Shown: positions 15,727-26,129 of the stretch, piece after piece
Numbering within the stretch: the stretch's first letter is position 1
Layout: every line of letters begins with the position of its first letter
Origin: Ohtaekwangia sp036568665
Lineage (GTDB): Bacteria; Bacteroidota; Bacteroidia; Cytophagales; Cyclobacteriaceae
Reading direction: 5' to 3'
Length of the DNA: 64,000 nucleotides
NCBI RefSeq assembly: GCF_036568665.1
Contig: NZ_DATCSD010000389.1
Coordinates: 12,539-76,538 of the forward strand
The notes under the pieces: generated by a model
Told to the model about the DNA's origin: nothing
Databases searched by the model: none
What the model saw: the letters and a program-made list of their open reading frames with translations, nothing else
Made by a program: the position numbers and the translations under genes

Positions 15727-16053
15727 ATGGCAAAAGAATTTCTGGGCGAGTTTGAAGAGCTTGTGCTTACCATGGTGGCTGCCTTGCAGGAAGATGCCTA
15801 TGGCGCTGCCATTACCGAAGAGATCGAGCAGCGTGTTGGTCGCGAAGTTACCCTGAGCGCAGTGCATGTAACGCTATACCGGCTGGAAGACAAAGGGTAT
15901 ATAAAATCAAAAGTTGGGGGAGCAACCAAGGAGCGGGGCGGAAGGCGCAAGCGCATATATACCATTACCAGCGCAGGGCTGGCGTTACTGAAAGCAATGA
16001 AGGAAGCGAGAATTGATCTGTGGAAGATGGTGCCACAATTAAAATTCTCCTGA
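15727..16053 (+). CDS. PadR family transcriptional regulator
   Basis: A 108-residue winged-helix protein of the short PadR type. The sequence EEIEQRVGREVTLSAVHVTL holds the recognition region and TKERGGRRKRIYTITSAGLA the wing and dimer helix start. Regulators of this group repress the transporter operon they head; it is followed after one base by a permease whose N-terminal prefix domain is typical of PadR-linked permeases. The regulator probably senses a toxic or envelope-active compound, which cannot be named. A second copy (22851-23180) shares about half of its residues by eye. Confidence 0.92.
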   Translation: MAKEFLGEFEELVLTMVAALQEDAYGAAITEEIEQRVGREVTLSAVHVTLYRLEDKGYIKSKVGGATKERGGRRKRIYTITSAGLALLKAMKEARIDLWKMVPQLKFS

Positions 16054-16054
16054 G

Positions 16055-18766
16055 ATGAAGAATGAAATGACATCTTTACCCCGGTGGGCCGAACGTTTCC
16101 TTCGGACCATCTGTCCGGAAGAGCTGTATGAAGTGATAGAAGGCGATATCATTCAAAAGTATAACCGTGATGTTAAGCGCGATGGCGAGCGAAAGGCTGC
16201 AGGAAAATTATACTTTAACGTGATCCGGTTTCTCCGGCCCGGTATAATTCTGCGAAGGAAATTTTCTGTGGAAGTAAATGCACTCTATATGATCCGGAAT
16301 TATTTTACCATCGCGTATAGACATCTGTTGAGAAGCCGGGTGTTCTCACTGATCAATATAGCAGGACTTTCAGTAGGCATCATGGCGTTCTTTCTCATTA
16401 TACAATATGTAAGCTTTGAGTTGAGCTATGATCGTTTTTATGCAAACACCGATGAAATATACCGGGTAGCCTATCAGCAATACGAGCATGGCGAACTGAA
16501 AAATACATCAGCCCGGAGTTACCCGGGCTTGAGAAGCTTGCTGAAAGATAATTTCCCGGAGATAAAAGCGTATACCAGCTTTGGAAAGATACCGGCCAAT
16601 ACGGGTTTCCTGTTCAAGAGCGAAGGCAAGATATTCAACGAGGCCGGTGGTTTTATCAATGCAGATACAGCATTCTTCCACGTATTCTCTTCTTTATTGA
16701 TTCGCGGTAATCCGGATAAAGTTCTTCTTGATAAAAACAATATTATTTTATCGGAGTCCATGGCAACAAAGATCTTTGGCAGCAAAGATCCGATCGGGCA
16801 GCGCATCGAGCGCATTGATGATCACGATGAAGGCGATGACTATATAGTGGCCGGTATATTTAGCGATTTGCCTGCCAATGCCCACCTGCATGCTAACTTT
16901 GTTTCGTTCATCGAAAATGATTGGCCCGATCTTCCGTATTGGGAAAATCCGATGATATATACCTATATCACCGTAAAGCAACCTGCTGACCCTGTAGCTA
17001 TTGCCACGCGTTTAAACCATGCTATACAGAAAATCGAAAAGGAAAATCCCCAAATAAAAGGATCGCATTTCTTTTTGCAGCCAGTAGCAGCTATACACCT
17101 TCAATCACAACTCAACGATGAGTTTGAATCGAACGGTAGTCAGACACGGGTATATATGTTGCTGGCTATTGGTATGGTGATATTGGTGATTGCCTGGATC
17201 AATTATATAAATATTGAGACTGCCCGGTTTACTACGCGTGCCCGCGAGATTGGTGTTCGCAGAGTGATTGGCTCCGGCAAGCGTGATCTGTTAATGCAAT
17301 TCTTTGTTCAGTTTATGTGTGTAACGGTGCTGGCATTTGCTGTAGCAGTGGCGGGGCTCTGGCTCGTACTGCCGCATTTTCATTATCTCACCGGTATACC
17401 GATTGCCAGGTTTCAATTGTTTACACCCGCTATATGGTTTGGGGCAATCATAATCTTTTTTATAGGATCGTGCTTTACCAGTCTTTACCCATCGCTCTTC
17501 CTCATCCGGTTAAATCCTGTAAGCGCACTGAAGAGTAATATAGGGCGAGCAGGTAAAAGTAAAATGACGCGGCAATACCTGGTGATCGCGCAGTTTACAG
17601 TGTCGCTGGTGTTGATCGCGTTTCTGTTGGTGATTGATGACCAGTTAGAATATATGCGCATCAGCAACCGGAAAATAGATCTCGACCAGGTAATCACGGT
17701 ACGCAACCCAATGGCTTATTCAGGACAAGAGATCGTTAATAAACATGGCGACTATAAAACACTTGAAAATATACTCCTGCAAAATCCGGCAATAACGATG
17801 ATGTCAACTTCGTCTGCTGTGCCGGGAGCAGAGATCGGATTCACCTATGTAAACGAAATCAAGCGAAACATCGGTGATCCGTATGATCCGACCCGCTATA
17901 AAACATTGTTTGTAGGTACAAACTATATACCCTTATATGGCTTGAAGGTATTGGCCGGAAGAAATTTTGAGCCGCTTAACGTAAGCGAGCGATGGATTGC
18001 CCCGTGGGAAGATAAAAACTGGACAACTATTATGTTGAATGAAAGTGCCGTGAAATCGTTGGGCTTTGCCTCGCCACAGGAAGCCGTAGGGCAGGAGGTA
18101 TATTTCAACCGGTTTGACGAAACGGAGAAGTTCCGGATCATTGGTGTAGTAGAAGATTATCATCACGAAGCCATCAAGAAAGAAGTATACCCTACCATAT
18201 TCTCGTCAAACTACGATGCGTTCCAGCAAGTATACTATTCCATCCGGTTGAGACCCGGAACTGATTTGCAGGATGCTATAGCTTATATAGAAAAGAGTTG
18301 GAAAACTATTTTTCCGGACAGACCTTTCGAGTATTTCTTCCTGGAAGAATATTATGATCAGCAGTTCAAATCAGAATTATACTTCAGTCGCATCTTCAGT
18401 ATATTTTCCGGGGTGGCCCTTTTTATTGCGTGTCTCGGTATACTGGGTATAAGTCTATTTGAGGCCCATATACGGAGCCGTGAGATCAGCATACGAAAAG
18501 TGTTTGGCGCTACTATGGTCAACCTGCTGTCGCTATTGTCGCGAGGATATGTATATATGGTGATCATAGCGTTCTTTGTGGCAATGCCTGTTACATATTT
18601 CCTGGCATCGCACTGGCTGGCAGAATACCCGGTACATATTGCGTTGCATGCTGGTATATTTATCATTCCGGCAGCGATACTGTTTGCTATGATGATCGCT
18701 GCAATCAGCTTTCAGATGATAAAATCTGTAAGAGCAAATCCGGCTGATACATTAAAGTATGAGTAA
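16055..18766 (+). CDS. FtsX/MacB-type ABC permease with N-terminal prefix domain
   Basis: A 903-residue permease starting 1 base after the PadR stop. Residues 1-75 (PRWAERFLRTICPEELYEVI and following) form the cytoplasmic permease prefix domain found on PadR-linked transporters. Then come a membrane span near residue 105, a MacB-type periplasmic domain (about 125-365), a group of three spans (about 370-500), a duplicate periplasmic domain (about 520-760) and three more spans at the end with the RSREISIRKVFGAT coupling segment that docks an ATPase. No ATPase gene is next to it. Such proteins usually power export or mechanical signalling across the envelope rather than import. Confidence 0.9.
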   Translation: MKNEMTSLPRWAERFLRTICPEELYEVIEGDIIQKYNRDVKRDGERKAAGKLYFNVIRFLRPGIILRRKFSVEVNALYMIRNYFTIAYRHLLRSRVFSLINIAGLSVGIMAFFLIIQYVSFELSYDRFYANTDEIYRVAYQQYEHGELKNTSARSYPGLRSLLKDNFPEIKAYTSFGKIPANTGFLFKSEGKIFNEAGGFINADTAFFHVFSSLLIRGNPDKVLLDKNNIILSESMATKIFGSKDPIGQRIERIDDHDEGDDYIVAGIFSDLPANAHLHANFVSFIENDWPDLPYWENPMIYTYITVKQPADPVAIATRLNHAIQKIEKENPQIKGSHFFLQPVAAIHLQSQLNDEFESNGSQTRVYMLLAIGMVILVIAWINYINIETARFTTRAREIGVRRVIGSGKRDLLMQFFVQFMCVTVLAFAVAVAGLWLVLPHFHYLTGIPIARFQLFTPAIWFGAIIIFFIGSCFTSLYPSLFLIRLNPVSALKSNIGRAGKSKMTRQYLVIAQFTVSLVLIAFLLVIDDQLEYMRISNRKIDLDQVITVRNPMAYSGQEIVNKHGDYKTLENILLQNPAITMMSTSSAVPGAEIGFTYVNEIKRNIGDPYDPTRYKTLFVGTNYIPLYGLKVLAGRNFEPLNVSERWIAPWEDKNWTTIMLNESAVKSLGFASPQEAVGQEVYFNRFDETEKFRIIGVVEDYHHEAIKKEVYPTIFSSNYDAFQQVYYSIRLRPGTDLQDAIAYIEKSWKTIFPDRPFEYFFLEEYYDQQFKSELYFSRIFSIFSGVALFIACLGILGISLFEAHIRSREISIRKVFGATMVNLLSLLSRGYVYMVIIAFFVAMPVTYFLASHWLAEYPVHIALHAGIFIIPAAILFAMMIAAISFQMIKSVRANPADTLKYE

Positions 18767-18778
18767 GTATATAGTTTC

Positions 18779-21430
18779 ATGAAACACGATAAACATTCCC
18801 TGCCAAAGTGGGCCGAACGATTTCTCAGGGCTGTCTGTCCGGAAGAATTGTATGAGGAGATCGAAGGCGATCTGATTCAGCAACTCAGCCGGAATGCCGA
18901 TCGTTTCGGACTGCCTCACGCCAGGAGAAAATTATGCTGGAGTGTAATTCGCTTTTTCCGGCCGGGAGTATTGCTGCGAAATAAAGTATCGTTGCACACG
19001 ATGAATTTACAAGGTCTATGGATGGATCTTGTCTTTGCCTGCAGACGACTTCGCTATAATAAGCTATATGCTTTCCTGAATATACTCGGGCTATCGATGA
19101 GTATAGCGGTGGCCGTGTTTATATTTCAATACGCAGCGTTTCAGCTTCGCTACGATCGTTTCCATCCGCAAGCGGAAAATATATACCGCATCTATACCCG
19201 AACTCAATCGCGCGATCAAGCTGTTTTTGAGTCAGCCCTGACGAATGGAACGATTGGCCCTCAGTTAAAGCGCGACCTGGCAACTGTGCGCGAATCATGC
19301 CAGCTTCTTCCGGTGCGTCATTGGTTTGATTGTTCGTTGAAGTATACCGGCCCGCAGGGAACTGTTATCAATAACGAACGAAAGCTATATTATACCAGTC
19401 CGGATTTTTTTAACGTGTTTTCTTATCCGTTAATGGAAGGCGATACACGAACGGCTTTGCAACGGCCATTCTCCATTGTATTGAGTGAGCGGGCTGCCAG
19501 CCGATATTTTCATCATGAAAATCCTATGGGCAAGATATTGCACCTGAAAGGCAGCTGCGATGAACACGACTACGAAGTAACAGGCATCATGCCCAATCTC
19601 CCGGAAGAATCACATCTCGATGCGGAGATACTGGTGTCGCAAAACTCATTGGAGAATAACCCGTACTATAAGGCGTTCGACTGCTATACCTATCTATTGC
19701 TGGATGACCATACAAATATACCCGAGCTGAAATCAATGTTGCCGGTTAAGAAAGATGCTTTGCAAACATCCTATACCGATGTGCAGCCGATAACATCTAT
19801 ATACCTTCATGCTTCGCTTCATGATGAGATCAAGTCCTCAGGCGATGTAACCGGTATATATATCATGCTCACGGTGGCGTGTATTATACTGACAATTGCC
19901 TGGATCAATTATATCAATCTCTCCATGGCCATTGCGTTGGCACGGGCAAAGGAGGTCGGTATCCGTAAAGTAAACGGGGCTTCACGGTTTGCCGTTGCCC
20001 GGCAATTTTTTGTAGAAGCTTTTGTGGTAAATCTCATCAGTGCGGCCATTGCCGGTATAGTGGTGTTCACGGCATCTCCGGTATATCATGAAATTACCGG
20101 TTATACATTTTCGTTCTCAGAGTTATTTAGCCTGAGCCGGTATAGTGCTATGCCTTATCTACTGGCGATTTTTGCAACAGGTATAGTTCTATCGGCCCTC
20201 TATCCTGCACGACTTATTGCCTCCTTTAATGTTGTTCGCGTGCTGAAAGGGAAGTATACTACAACCCGGCGCGGGCTTACGTTGCGTAAGGTATTGATGC
20301 TTTTCCAGTTTAGCTGTTCGGTGGTTCTCATTATGGCAGCGTTTGTTATTCATGAACAGTTTGTTTACCTGAAAGATCAGAACCTCGGTATAGACATTCA
20401 GAAAACGTTGATTGTGAAAGCACCTGCTCATAATGATATCTCCTATAAATCGCAGCTCGCAGTATTCGGAAATTATTTGCGCGACCTCTCCGTTGTTGAA
20501 TCGGTGACTACATCAACGGCTATACCCGGTGAAAAAGTTGAATGGATCAGCCCGGTACGAAAATCGAAGGAAGAAGTTGGACTAAATTTTTCGATTCATG
20601 TTGTTGATACGAGCTTTATCGATTCATACAAACTCCACCTGTTGGCAGGACGAAATTTTGTTATGAATGATTTTCCGGGAGAGAAATTCGGACAGAAAAC
20701 AGAACCGGTTATACTCAACGAGCGGGCTGTTGCATCACTTGGTTTTACAACGCCCGGGCTGGCTGTTGGTAAAATAATTTACTGGGATGATAATGCCTGT
20801 GTGATCGTGGGCGTTATCGATGATTTTCACCAGCAATCATTCAAAAGCACAATACAGCCCGTATTGTTTACCGCGAACCTCGGTCCGATGATGTCGCTGA
20901 AGTTTGCAGCCGGTATAGATTCGAAAAGAATGATCGCTTCGGTTGAACAGATACGGAAAGCCTGGAAGAAATTCTTTCCGGAGAATCCATTTGACTATTT
21001 CTTCCTTGAAAATTTCTACGACCTGCAGTATAAAGATGATATACAGCTACGCTGGATATTAGATATGCTATGTATACTGGCTATTGTTACTTCGTGCCTT
21101 GGGCTTACCGGCCTCTCCGTTTATATAGGTCGCCAGCGATTAAAAGAAGTCGGTATTCGTAAAGTACTTGGTGCAAATATATATAGTATCGTGTTACTAT
21201 TGTCGCGCCAGTTTCTGCAATTGATTATCGTGGCTATTATGGTCGCCTGTCCGATAGCCTATACACTCTCCAACGAGTGGCTGAATCGCTTTGCAAGCCG
21301 TATACCTTTGCATATTGGTGTCTTTGCTATCCCGGTTATTATTGTCTTGCTGATGACCTGGCTTGCCGTGGCTTCGCAGATGGTGTATGTTGCACGGTCA
21401 AACCCGGTCGATACATTGAAACAAGAGTAA
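18779..21430 (+). CDS. FtsX/MacB-type ABC permease with N-terminal prefix domain
   Basis: An 883-residue paralogue of the preceding permease with the same layout: prefix domain (KWAERFLRAVCPEELYEEIE), duplicated membrane and periplasmic halves, and the coupling segments ALARAKEVGIRKVNGAS and RLKEVGIRKVLGAN. The 12-base gap to the previous gene shows one transcript. The two prefix domains are nearly identical while the periplasmic domains have diverged, so the pair may form a heterodimer with a shared, separately encoded ATPase. The transcript likely ends before the PagL-like gene, but I see no clear terminator. Confidence 0.9.
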   Translation: MKHDKHSLPKWAERFLRAVCPEELYEEIEGDLIQQLSRNADRFGLPHARRKLCWSVIRFFRPGVLLRNKVSLHTMNLQGLWMDLVFACRRLRYNKLYAFLNILGLSMSIAVAVFIFQYAAFQLRYDRFHPQAENIYRIYTRTQSRDQAVFESALTNGTIGPQLKRDLATVRESCQLLPVRHWFDCSLKYTGPQGTVINNERKLYYTSPDFFNVFSYPLMEGDTRTALQRPFSIVLSERAASRYFHHENPMGKILHLKGSCDEHDYEVTGIMPNLPEESHLDAEILVSQNSLENNPYYKAFDCYTYLLLDDHTNIPELKSMLPVKKDALQTSYTDVQPITSIYLHASLHDEIKSSGDVTGIYIMLTVACIILTIAWINYINLSMAIALARAKEVGIRKVNGASRFAVARQFFVEAFVVNLISAAIAGIVVFTASPVYHEITGYTFSFSELFSLSRYSAMPYLLAIFATGIVLSALYPARLIASFNVVRVLKGKYTTTRRGLTLRKVLMLFQFSCSVVLIMAAFVIHEQFVYLKDQNLGIDIQKTLIVKAPAHNDISYKSQLAVFGNYLRDLSVVESVTTSTAIPGEKVEWISPVRKSKEEVGLNFSIHVVDTSFIDSYKLHLLAGRNFVMNDFPGEKFGQKTEPVILNERAVASLGFTTPGLAVGKIIYWDDNACVIVGVIDDFHQQSFKSTIQPVLFTANLGPMMSLKFAAGIDSKRMIASVEQIRKAWKKFFPENPFDYFFLENFYDLQYKDDIQLRWILDMLCILAIVTSCLGLTGLSVYIGRQRLKEVGIRKVLGANIYSIVLLLSRQFLQLIIVAIMVACPIAYTLSNEWLNRFASRIPLHIGVFAIPVIIVLLMTWLAVASQMVYVARSNPVDTLKQE

Positions 21431-21509
21431 TGAACATTGCTCGCCTTCTTCGCTAATTATCTTTCAGAATAACAGAATAGGTGGTATGTTGCATCATTGA
21501 TACTGGTAT

Positions 21510-22700
21510 ATGATGCGTGCAGTTGTTCTGATCATTTTTCTGATGGGGCAGGTTTGGATAAGCTCGGCACAAAGCTGGTTCTTTCGCGCAACCGACAAAC
21601 ATCGGAGTGATTCCTTGCCGCAGTATACATTTTTGCAGGTTCGTTATCAGGTCGAGCGCCTGAACGATACGCGAACTCCCGGTATAAAGTATATACAGGA
21701 AAACCCCGTGCAATCGGCCGATGTTCGTTATGGTTTCTTCGGGTATGGAAGAAAAAAGTGGCAACAGCTTCATCATTACCCAACGTATGGGCTAGGCATC
21801 AGCAAGTTCTGGTTTAGCCCGCGTAAAAATATACTGGGTAATCCGTTTACCACATACCTGTTCTTCAACGAGCCATTGATACAAGTAAAGCGCGCATCGC
21901 TTCATTACGATTTTACCATCGGCTTATCGTATAACTGGAATGGATACGACACGTATACTAACCCGGAGCAAAAAGCCATCGGGTCTTCAGTAAATGTTAT
22001 GGTAGGCATCGCGTTACAATATGAGTTTCGCGTTTCCGACCGATTGGATATGATGATAGGTCCCTCGGTCAATCATTTCTCCAATGGACGTACGCGTTCG
22101 CCTAATCGCGGCCTTAACCTCTACGGCTTGCAGGCATCAGCCCGGTATAAATTCAAACCGCGTCACTTGAAAGAAGGTGCTATAGGTAAACCGTTCGGCA
22201 GAATCAACTATACATTCGAGCCTTATCAACCCATGTTCGAGTTTTACACGGTGGGTAGTGCCGGTATTGTAACAACGTTTAAAGATATAGACAACCCTGG
22301 TATATATTACTGGGCCGCTTCCTTAAGTATAGATGCTGCACGGCATTATGGATACACTGGTAAATATGGCCTCGGACTGGACTGGTTCTACGATGGCTCT
22401 TTAAAGGAACAATTTGAAGAGCAGTATATCAACAAAGTGCCGTCACGACTTCTCTTCTGGCCGGGTGTTCACCTCTCGCACGAGTATATGGTGCATCGCT
22501 GGACGTTTATCACACAAGCCGGTATAAATCTCAAGAAGACGGGTGATAAAGGTATATGGTATGGGCGTATCGCCCTGCGATACGATGTAAGCAAGAGTAT
22601 ATTTATAAGAACGGGCCTCCGGGTATATGATACCTTCATTTCTGATTTTATAGAGTGCGGACTTGGCTACTCTATATATGTTTGTAAGAAACAATCGTAG
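21510..22700 (+). CDS. PagL-type lipid A deacylase (acyloxyacyl hydrolase family)
   Basis: A 396-residue exported barrel with signal MMRAVVLIIFLMGQVWISSA. The block IGPSVNHFSNGRTRSPNRG holds the PagL His-x-Ser pair (H189, S191) that removes the 3-O acyl chain of lipid A in the outer leaflet. The protein is about twice as long as classic PagL (about 150-170 residues): another barrel-like segment (about 225-390) follows the catalytic part, as in long PagL-family proteins of Bacteroidota. The first of two adjacent Met codons is given as start. It sits between two PadR-permease units, which fits an envelope-stress theme. Confidence 0.8.
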   Translation: MMRAVVLIIFLMGQVWISSAQSWFFRATDKHRSDSLPQYTFLQVRYQVERLNDTRTPGIKYIQENPVQSADVRYGFFGYGRKKWQQLHHYPTYGLGISKFWFSPRKNILGNPFTTYLFFNEPLIQVKRASLHYDFTIGLSYNWNGYDTYTNPEQKAIGSSVNVMVGIALQYEFRVSDRLDMMIGPSVNHFSNGRTRSPNRGLNLYGLQASARYKFKPRHLKEGAIGKPFGRINYTFEPYQPMFEFYTVGSAGIVTTFKDIDNPGIYYWAASLSIDAARHYGYTGKYGLGLDWFYDGSLKEQFEEQYINKVPSRLLFWPGVHLSHEYMVHRWTFITQAGINLKKTGDKGIWYGRIALRYDVSKSIFIRTGLRVYDTFISDFIECGLGYSIYVCKKQS

Positions 22701-22756
22701 TTCAATCTAGGTCGTTTGCCGGGTATGGAGATTGTGCGGAATCGGTCATGTCCGTA

Positions 22757-22772
22757 CACTATACGTACAGTG
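22757..22772. promoter_or_regulatory. Near-perfect palindrome upstream of the second PadR gene
   Basis: CACTATACGTACAGTG is a 16-base palindrome with one mismatched pair, 79 bases before the PadR start at 22851. PadR proteins bind dyads in their own promoters, so it is a candidate autoregulatory operator. Confidence 0.4.
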
Positions 22773-22850
22773 GTATAGATAAATTTCTTTAAAAACACCG
22801 TGTTTCCGGTTGGCAAGACATTTGTTCTACAAAAGTTGAACAATAGTATT

Positions 22851-23180
22851 ATGGCGTCACGCATATACCTCGGAGAACTCGAGGAACTTGTTTTATTAAT
22901 GGTAGCACTGCTCAATAAAGATGCTTACGGAGTATCAATCACTGAAGAGCTGAAGAAGCAGGCGAGTCGTGAGCTCAGCATCAGTGCCGTGCATGCTGTG
23001 TTGCATCGTTTGGAAGAGAAAGGCTTTGTGAAATCGCGCATGGGCGGATCATCAGAAGAGCGTGGTGGCAGACGAAAAAGACTGTTCAGCATTACGGCTT
23101 ACGGACGCCAGTCATTGGAAGAACTGCGCGACACGCGAAACACAATCTGGGATATGATCACGAAAATCTCTCCTGCATGA
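22851..23180 (+). CDS. PadR family transcriptional regulator
   Basis: A 109-residue short PadR regulator. The ATG at 22851 starts MASRIYLGELEELVLLMVAL, the usual family N-terminus; an in-frame ATG 51 bases upstream would add residues outside the family. The winged helix with SISAVHAVLHRLEEKGFV and the GSSEERGGRRKRLFSIT wing are intact. Its last base pairs overlap the following permease start by 4 bases (ATGA), so translation of the two is coupled. It most likely represses this two-gene unit in the absence of an unknown effector. Confidence 0.92.
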   Translation: MASRIYLGELEELVLLMVALLNKDAYGVSITEELKKQASRELSISAVHAVLHRLEEKGFVKSRMGGSSEERGGRRKRLFSITAYGRQSLEELRDTRNTIWDMITKISPA

Positions 23181-25834
23181 GTACTATACCAAAACCTCCT
23201 GCCTGGATTGATTCGCTTATCGGGCGCCTGGCACCTACACATCTGGCTGAAGAAATACAAGGCGATCTGTACGAGCTATACCGGAATGATCTCGCGATGA
23301 AAAGTATAGCAATGGCACGCTTCCGGTATATATGGAACGGCCTCGGCTTTTTAATCAGACGCTTTTTCTGGAAACGAAATTCAATTTCACATAACAACCT
23401 GACTATGCTTTATAATTATTTCAAGATGGCTCAACGCAGCCTGCTGGCATATAAGAGCAATACATTTATCAATATCATTGGTCTTACAATAGGCATCGCT
23501 TCGGCACTTACTATCCTCACCTTTATTCGCTATGAGCTGAGCTTCGATAGTTTCCATACCAACCGCGATAATATATACCGTGTGGTACGCGTAAGTGGTA
23601 AAGATATGTCGGAGTTCCGCACCGGTATATCATACCCTGTACCGTGGGCTATGCGCGATGAGATAACGTCTTTCAAGAATATAACAGCGATGGAATATTT
23701 TGGCGAGGCTCTTGTGGAAGTGCCAGATGCCCATGGAAATATAGTGACACGCTATAAAGAAATGAATGGCCTTGCGTTGGTTGAGCCTTCATTCTTTCAG
23801 GTGTTTGATTTTGGCGATAAACCATTAAAGTGGCTTCAGGGAAATCCGGATAAAGCATTGATTGAACCTCTGTCTGTGGTGCTGACTGAATCACTGGCAA
23901 AAAAATATTTTGGCGAAGGAAATATAGTGGGACGCACACTGCGATTTGAAAAAGAAGCTGATTGTAAAGTTACCGGTGTGATCTCTGATCTTCCTCCCAA
24001 TACAGATTTTCCGTTTACGATGCTCATTGCTTACTCAACCGTAAAGCTGATCCATAAACAAGCCATGGATGATTGGTCCAGTGTTGATGACAATCACTAT
24101 ACCTATGTTGAATTACCCGATAACATGTCGAAGGAAGAAGCCGAAGCAGAGATTGCAAAAGTACATGCGCGGCATACACCGAAAGAGTTACATGAATCAC
24201 GTCACTACTTATTACAGCGTCTCGCAGATGTTCACTTCGAAGCGCAGTTTGGTAATTACAACGGCAGGACTATCAGTAAGCCTATGATCCTGGCTATGGC
24301 ATTGGTAGCATTGTTCCTGTTGCTTACTTCGTGTATCAACTATGTAAATCTGGCTACAGCACAATCGGCAATGCGTGCAAAAGAAATCGGCTTGCGCAAA
24401 GTATTGGGCAGTAATCGCGGCAGCCTCGTATCACAACTGCTTACCGAAACATTTGTAGTGGTGCTTGTTGCCAGTATAGTAGCATTGGCTTTATCGGAAG
24501 TGTTGCTGTGGAATTTACAATCATTGCTGAACCTGCATTTGCAGCAGTATAATTTTATGGATCCCTTTATACTCGCAACATTAGGAATAATCATTATATC
24601 AGTAACACTCTTTGCCGGCTTATATCCTTCGGTAATTGTTTCGAGATTCAATGCAGTCAATTCCCTCAAGAGTAAATTTGCCACGGAGACGGTAGGTGGT
24701 TTCAGCTTTAGAAAAGTTTTGGTGGTGGTGCAGTTTACGGCTACACAGGTATTGGTGGTAAGTGCATTTATCATTGTAAGCCAGATGAATTTCTTCCAGA
24801 ACCGCGATATGGGTTTTAACCAGGATGCCATTGTAACCTTTCCGATACCGGATCGTGATTCCGTTACACGTCAGACTATCGAAGATCGCCTTCGTGCACA
24901 GTCATTTGTATCAAATGTCTCTTTCAGCTATACTTTACCTTCAGGAGTAAATCGAAGAAATTCAGCTCGTGATATATGGCGCGAAGGTTCGAATAACGAG
25001 AATATCATCTACGAATACCAGGCCGCTGATTCCTCTTACCTGAATGTGTTTGGCATCAAGCTTCTTGCCGGAAGAAACCTGACTCCGCTGGATGCCAGCC
25101 GAAGTATACTGGTAACACAACGGCTGGCGCAGCACCTCGGGTTTGCAACTCCGGTGAAAGCTATAGGAGAAGAAGTAAAAATGTCGGGCGATAAAGTAAC
25201 AATCGCAGGAGTGATTAATGATTTTTATAATCATTCGCTCAAAGAAGATAAAGGTGAGGTGGCGATCGTACAGAATCCACGTGCCTATGGAAACTATAGT
25301 GTAAAACTTCAAACCAGTCAGGATCGTGAATCATTGCAACAGGCAATGGCAAAGCTGGAACAGATATGGAAGGAAGCTTTTCCGGAGCATATATATGAGT
25401 ATAGATTTTTCGATGAGAATGTGAAAGCTTTCTATGAACAGGAAGAAAAATATGCACAATTATTCCAGTTGTTTGCCATCACATTTCTGTTGATCGGCTG
25501 CCTCGGGCTGTACGGGCTTATTGCCTTCGTGGTAAATCGCAAGAGTAAAGAAGTTGCCATCCGAAAAGTATTGGGAGCTTCCATACAGAATATACTGGTT
25601 ATGTTCTCGAAGGAATATGTACAGTTAATAGCACTGTCGTTTATACTGGCGGTGCCTGCGGCATACTATACTGTTAACAGTTGGCTGAATAATTTCAGAA
25701 ACCATGTAGCCTTGTCGTGGTGGATGTTCCTGTTGCCGGGCATGTTAGTGCTGGTGATTGCCGTGATGGTGGTGATCCTGAAATCGATGAAAGTGGTAAA
25801 TGCCAACCCGGTAGATAAACTTAAATACGAATAA
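23177..25834 (+). CDS. FtsX/MacB-type ABC permease with N-terminal prefix domain
   Basis: An 885-residue permease overlapping the PadR stop by 4 bases. The prefix domain is shorter and more diverged (WIDSLIGRLAPTHLAEEIQ) than in the two copies at 16-21 kb. Membrane spans follow the same plan, with coupling segments AMRAKEIGLRKVLGSN in the middle and RKSKEVAIRKVLGAS near the C-terminus. No ATPase gene adjoins it, as with its paralogues. A strong terminator follows 18 bases after the stop, so the unit is PadR plus permease only. Confidence 0.9.
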   Translation: MSTIPKPPAWIDSLIGRLAPTHLAEEIQGDLYELYRNDLAMKSIAMARFRYIWNGLGFLIRRFFWKRNSISHNNLTMLYNYFKMAQRSLLAYKSNTFINIIGLTIGIASALTILTFIRYELSFDSFHTNRDNIYRVVRVSGKDMSEFRTGISYPVPWAMRDEITSFKNITAMEYFGEALVEVPDAHGNIVTRYKEMNGLALVEPSFFQVFDFGDKPLKWLQGNPDKALIEPLSVVLTESLAKKYFGEGNIVGRTLRFEKEADCKVTGVISDLPPNTDFPFTMLIAYSTVKLIHKQAMDDWSSVDDNHYTYVELPDNMSKEEAEAEIAKVHARHTPKELHESRHYLLQRLADVHFEAQFGNYNGRTISKPMILAMALVALFLLLTSCINYVNLATAQSAMRAKEIGLRKVLGSNRGSLVSQLLTETFVVVLVASIVALALSEVLLWNLQSLLNLHLQQYNFMDPFILATLGIIIISVTLFAGLYPSVIVSRFNAVNSLKSKFATETVGGFSFRKVLVVVQFTATQVLVVSAFIIVSQMNFFQNRDMGFNQDAIVTFPIPDRDSVTRQTIEDRLRAQSFVSNVSFSYTLPSGVNRRNSARDIWREGSNNENIIYEYQAADSSYLNVFGIKLLAGRNLTPLDASRSILVTQRLAQHLGFATPVKAIGEEVKMSGDKVTIAGVINDFYNHSLKEDKGEVAIVQNPRAYGNYSVKLQTSQDRESLQQAMAKLEQIWKEAFPEHIYEYRFFDENVKAFYEQEEKYAQLFQLFAITFLLIGCLGLYGLIAFVVNRKSKEVAIRKVLGASIQNILVMFSKEYVQLIALSFILAVPAAYYTVNSWLNNFRNHVALSWWMFLLPGMLVLVIAVMVVILKSMKVVNANPVDKLKYE

Positions 25835-25851
25835 CGCTTTGGGTAGAGTGT

Positions 25852-25896
25852 AAGGTTCTTTATATCCAGTTGTGGATATAGAGAACCTTTTTTTAT
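25852..25896 (+). terminator. Strong rho-independent terminator
   Basis: A stem of about 17 pairs (25852-25868 with 25873-25889, one G-U) around a 4-base loop, followed by seven T. It lies 18 bases after the permease stop. Confidence 0.9.
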
Positions 25897-26129
25897 TGGA
25901 CGGTATAGTGGTGTGTTGCTTGATCGAAGCAAAGACCAGTAAACTTTTTGTGATGATGTAACCATCTTGGGGATATATTCAATTTTTACATAAAAATTGT
26001 TTTCATACGTTTGAACTGCTGATAAATTGTAGAAAGCATAGTTTCGGTTTGTTCTGTATGAATTTTTTTGAGTTGAATGGAATTAAACATACCGTTGCTT
26101 TGGTTATCAATGATTGATAGACGTTTACT

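Noticed and set aside
15727..25834. Complete MacAB-TolC efflux operons
   Set aside because: Neither an ATPase nor a membrane-fusion protein gene is adjacent; only permeases are present.
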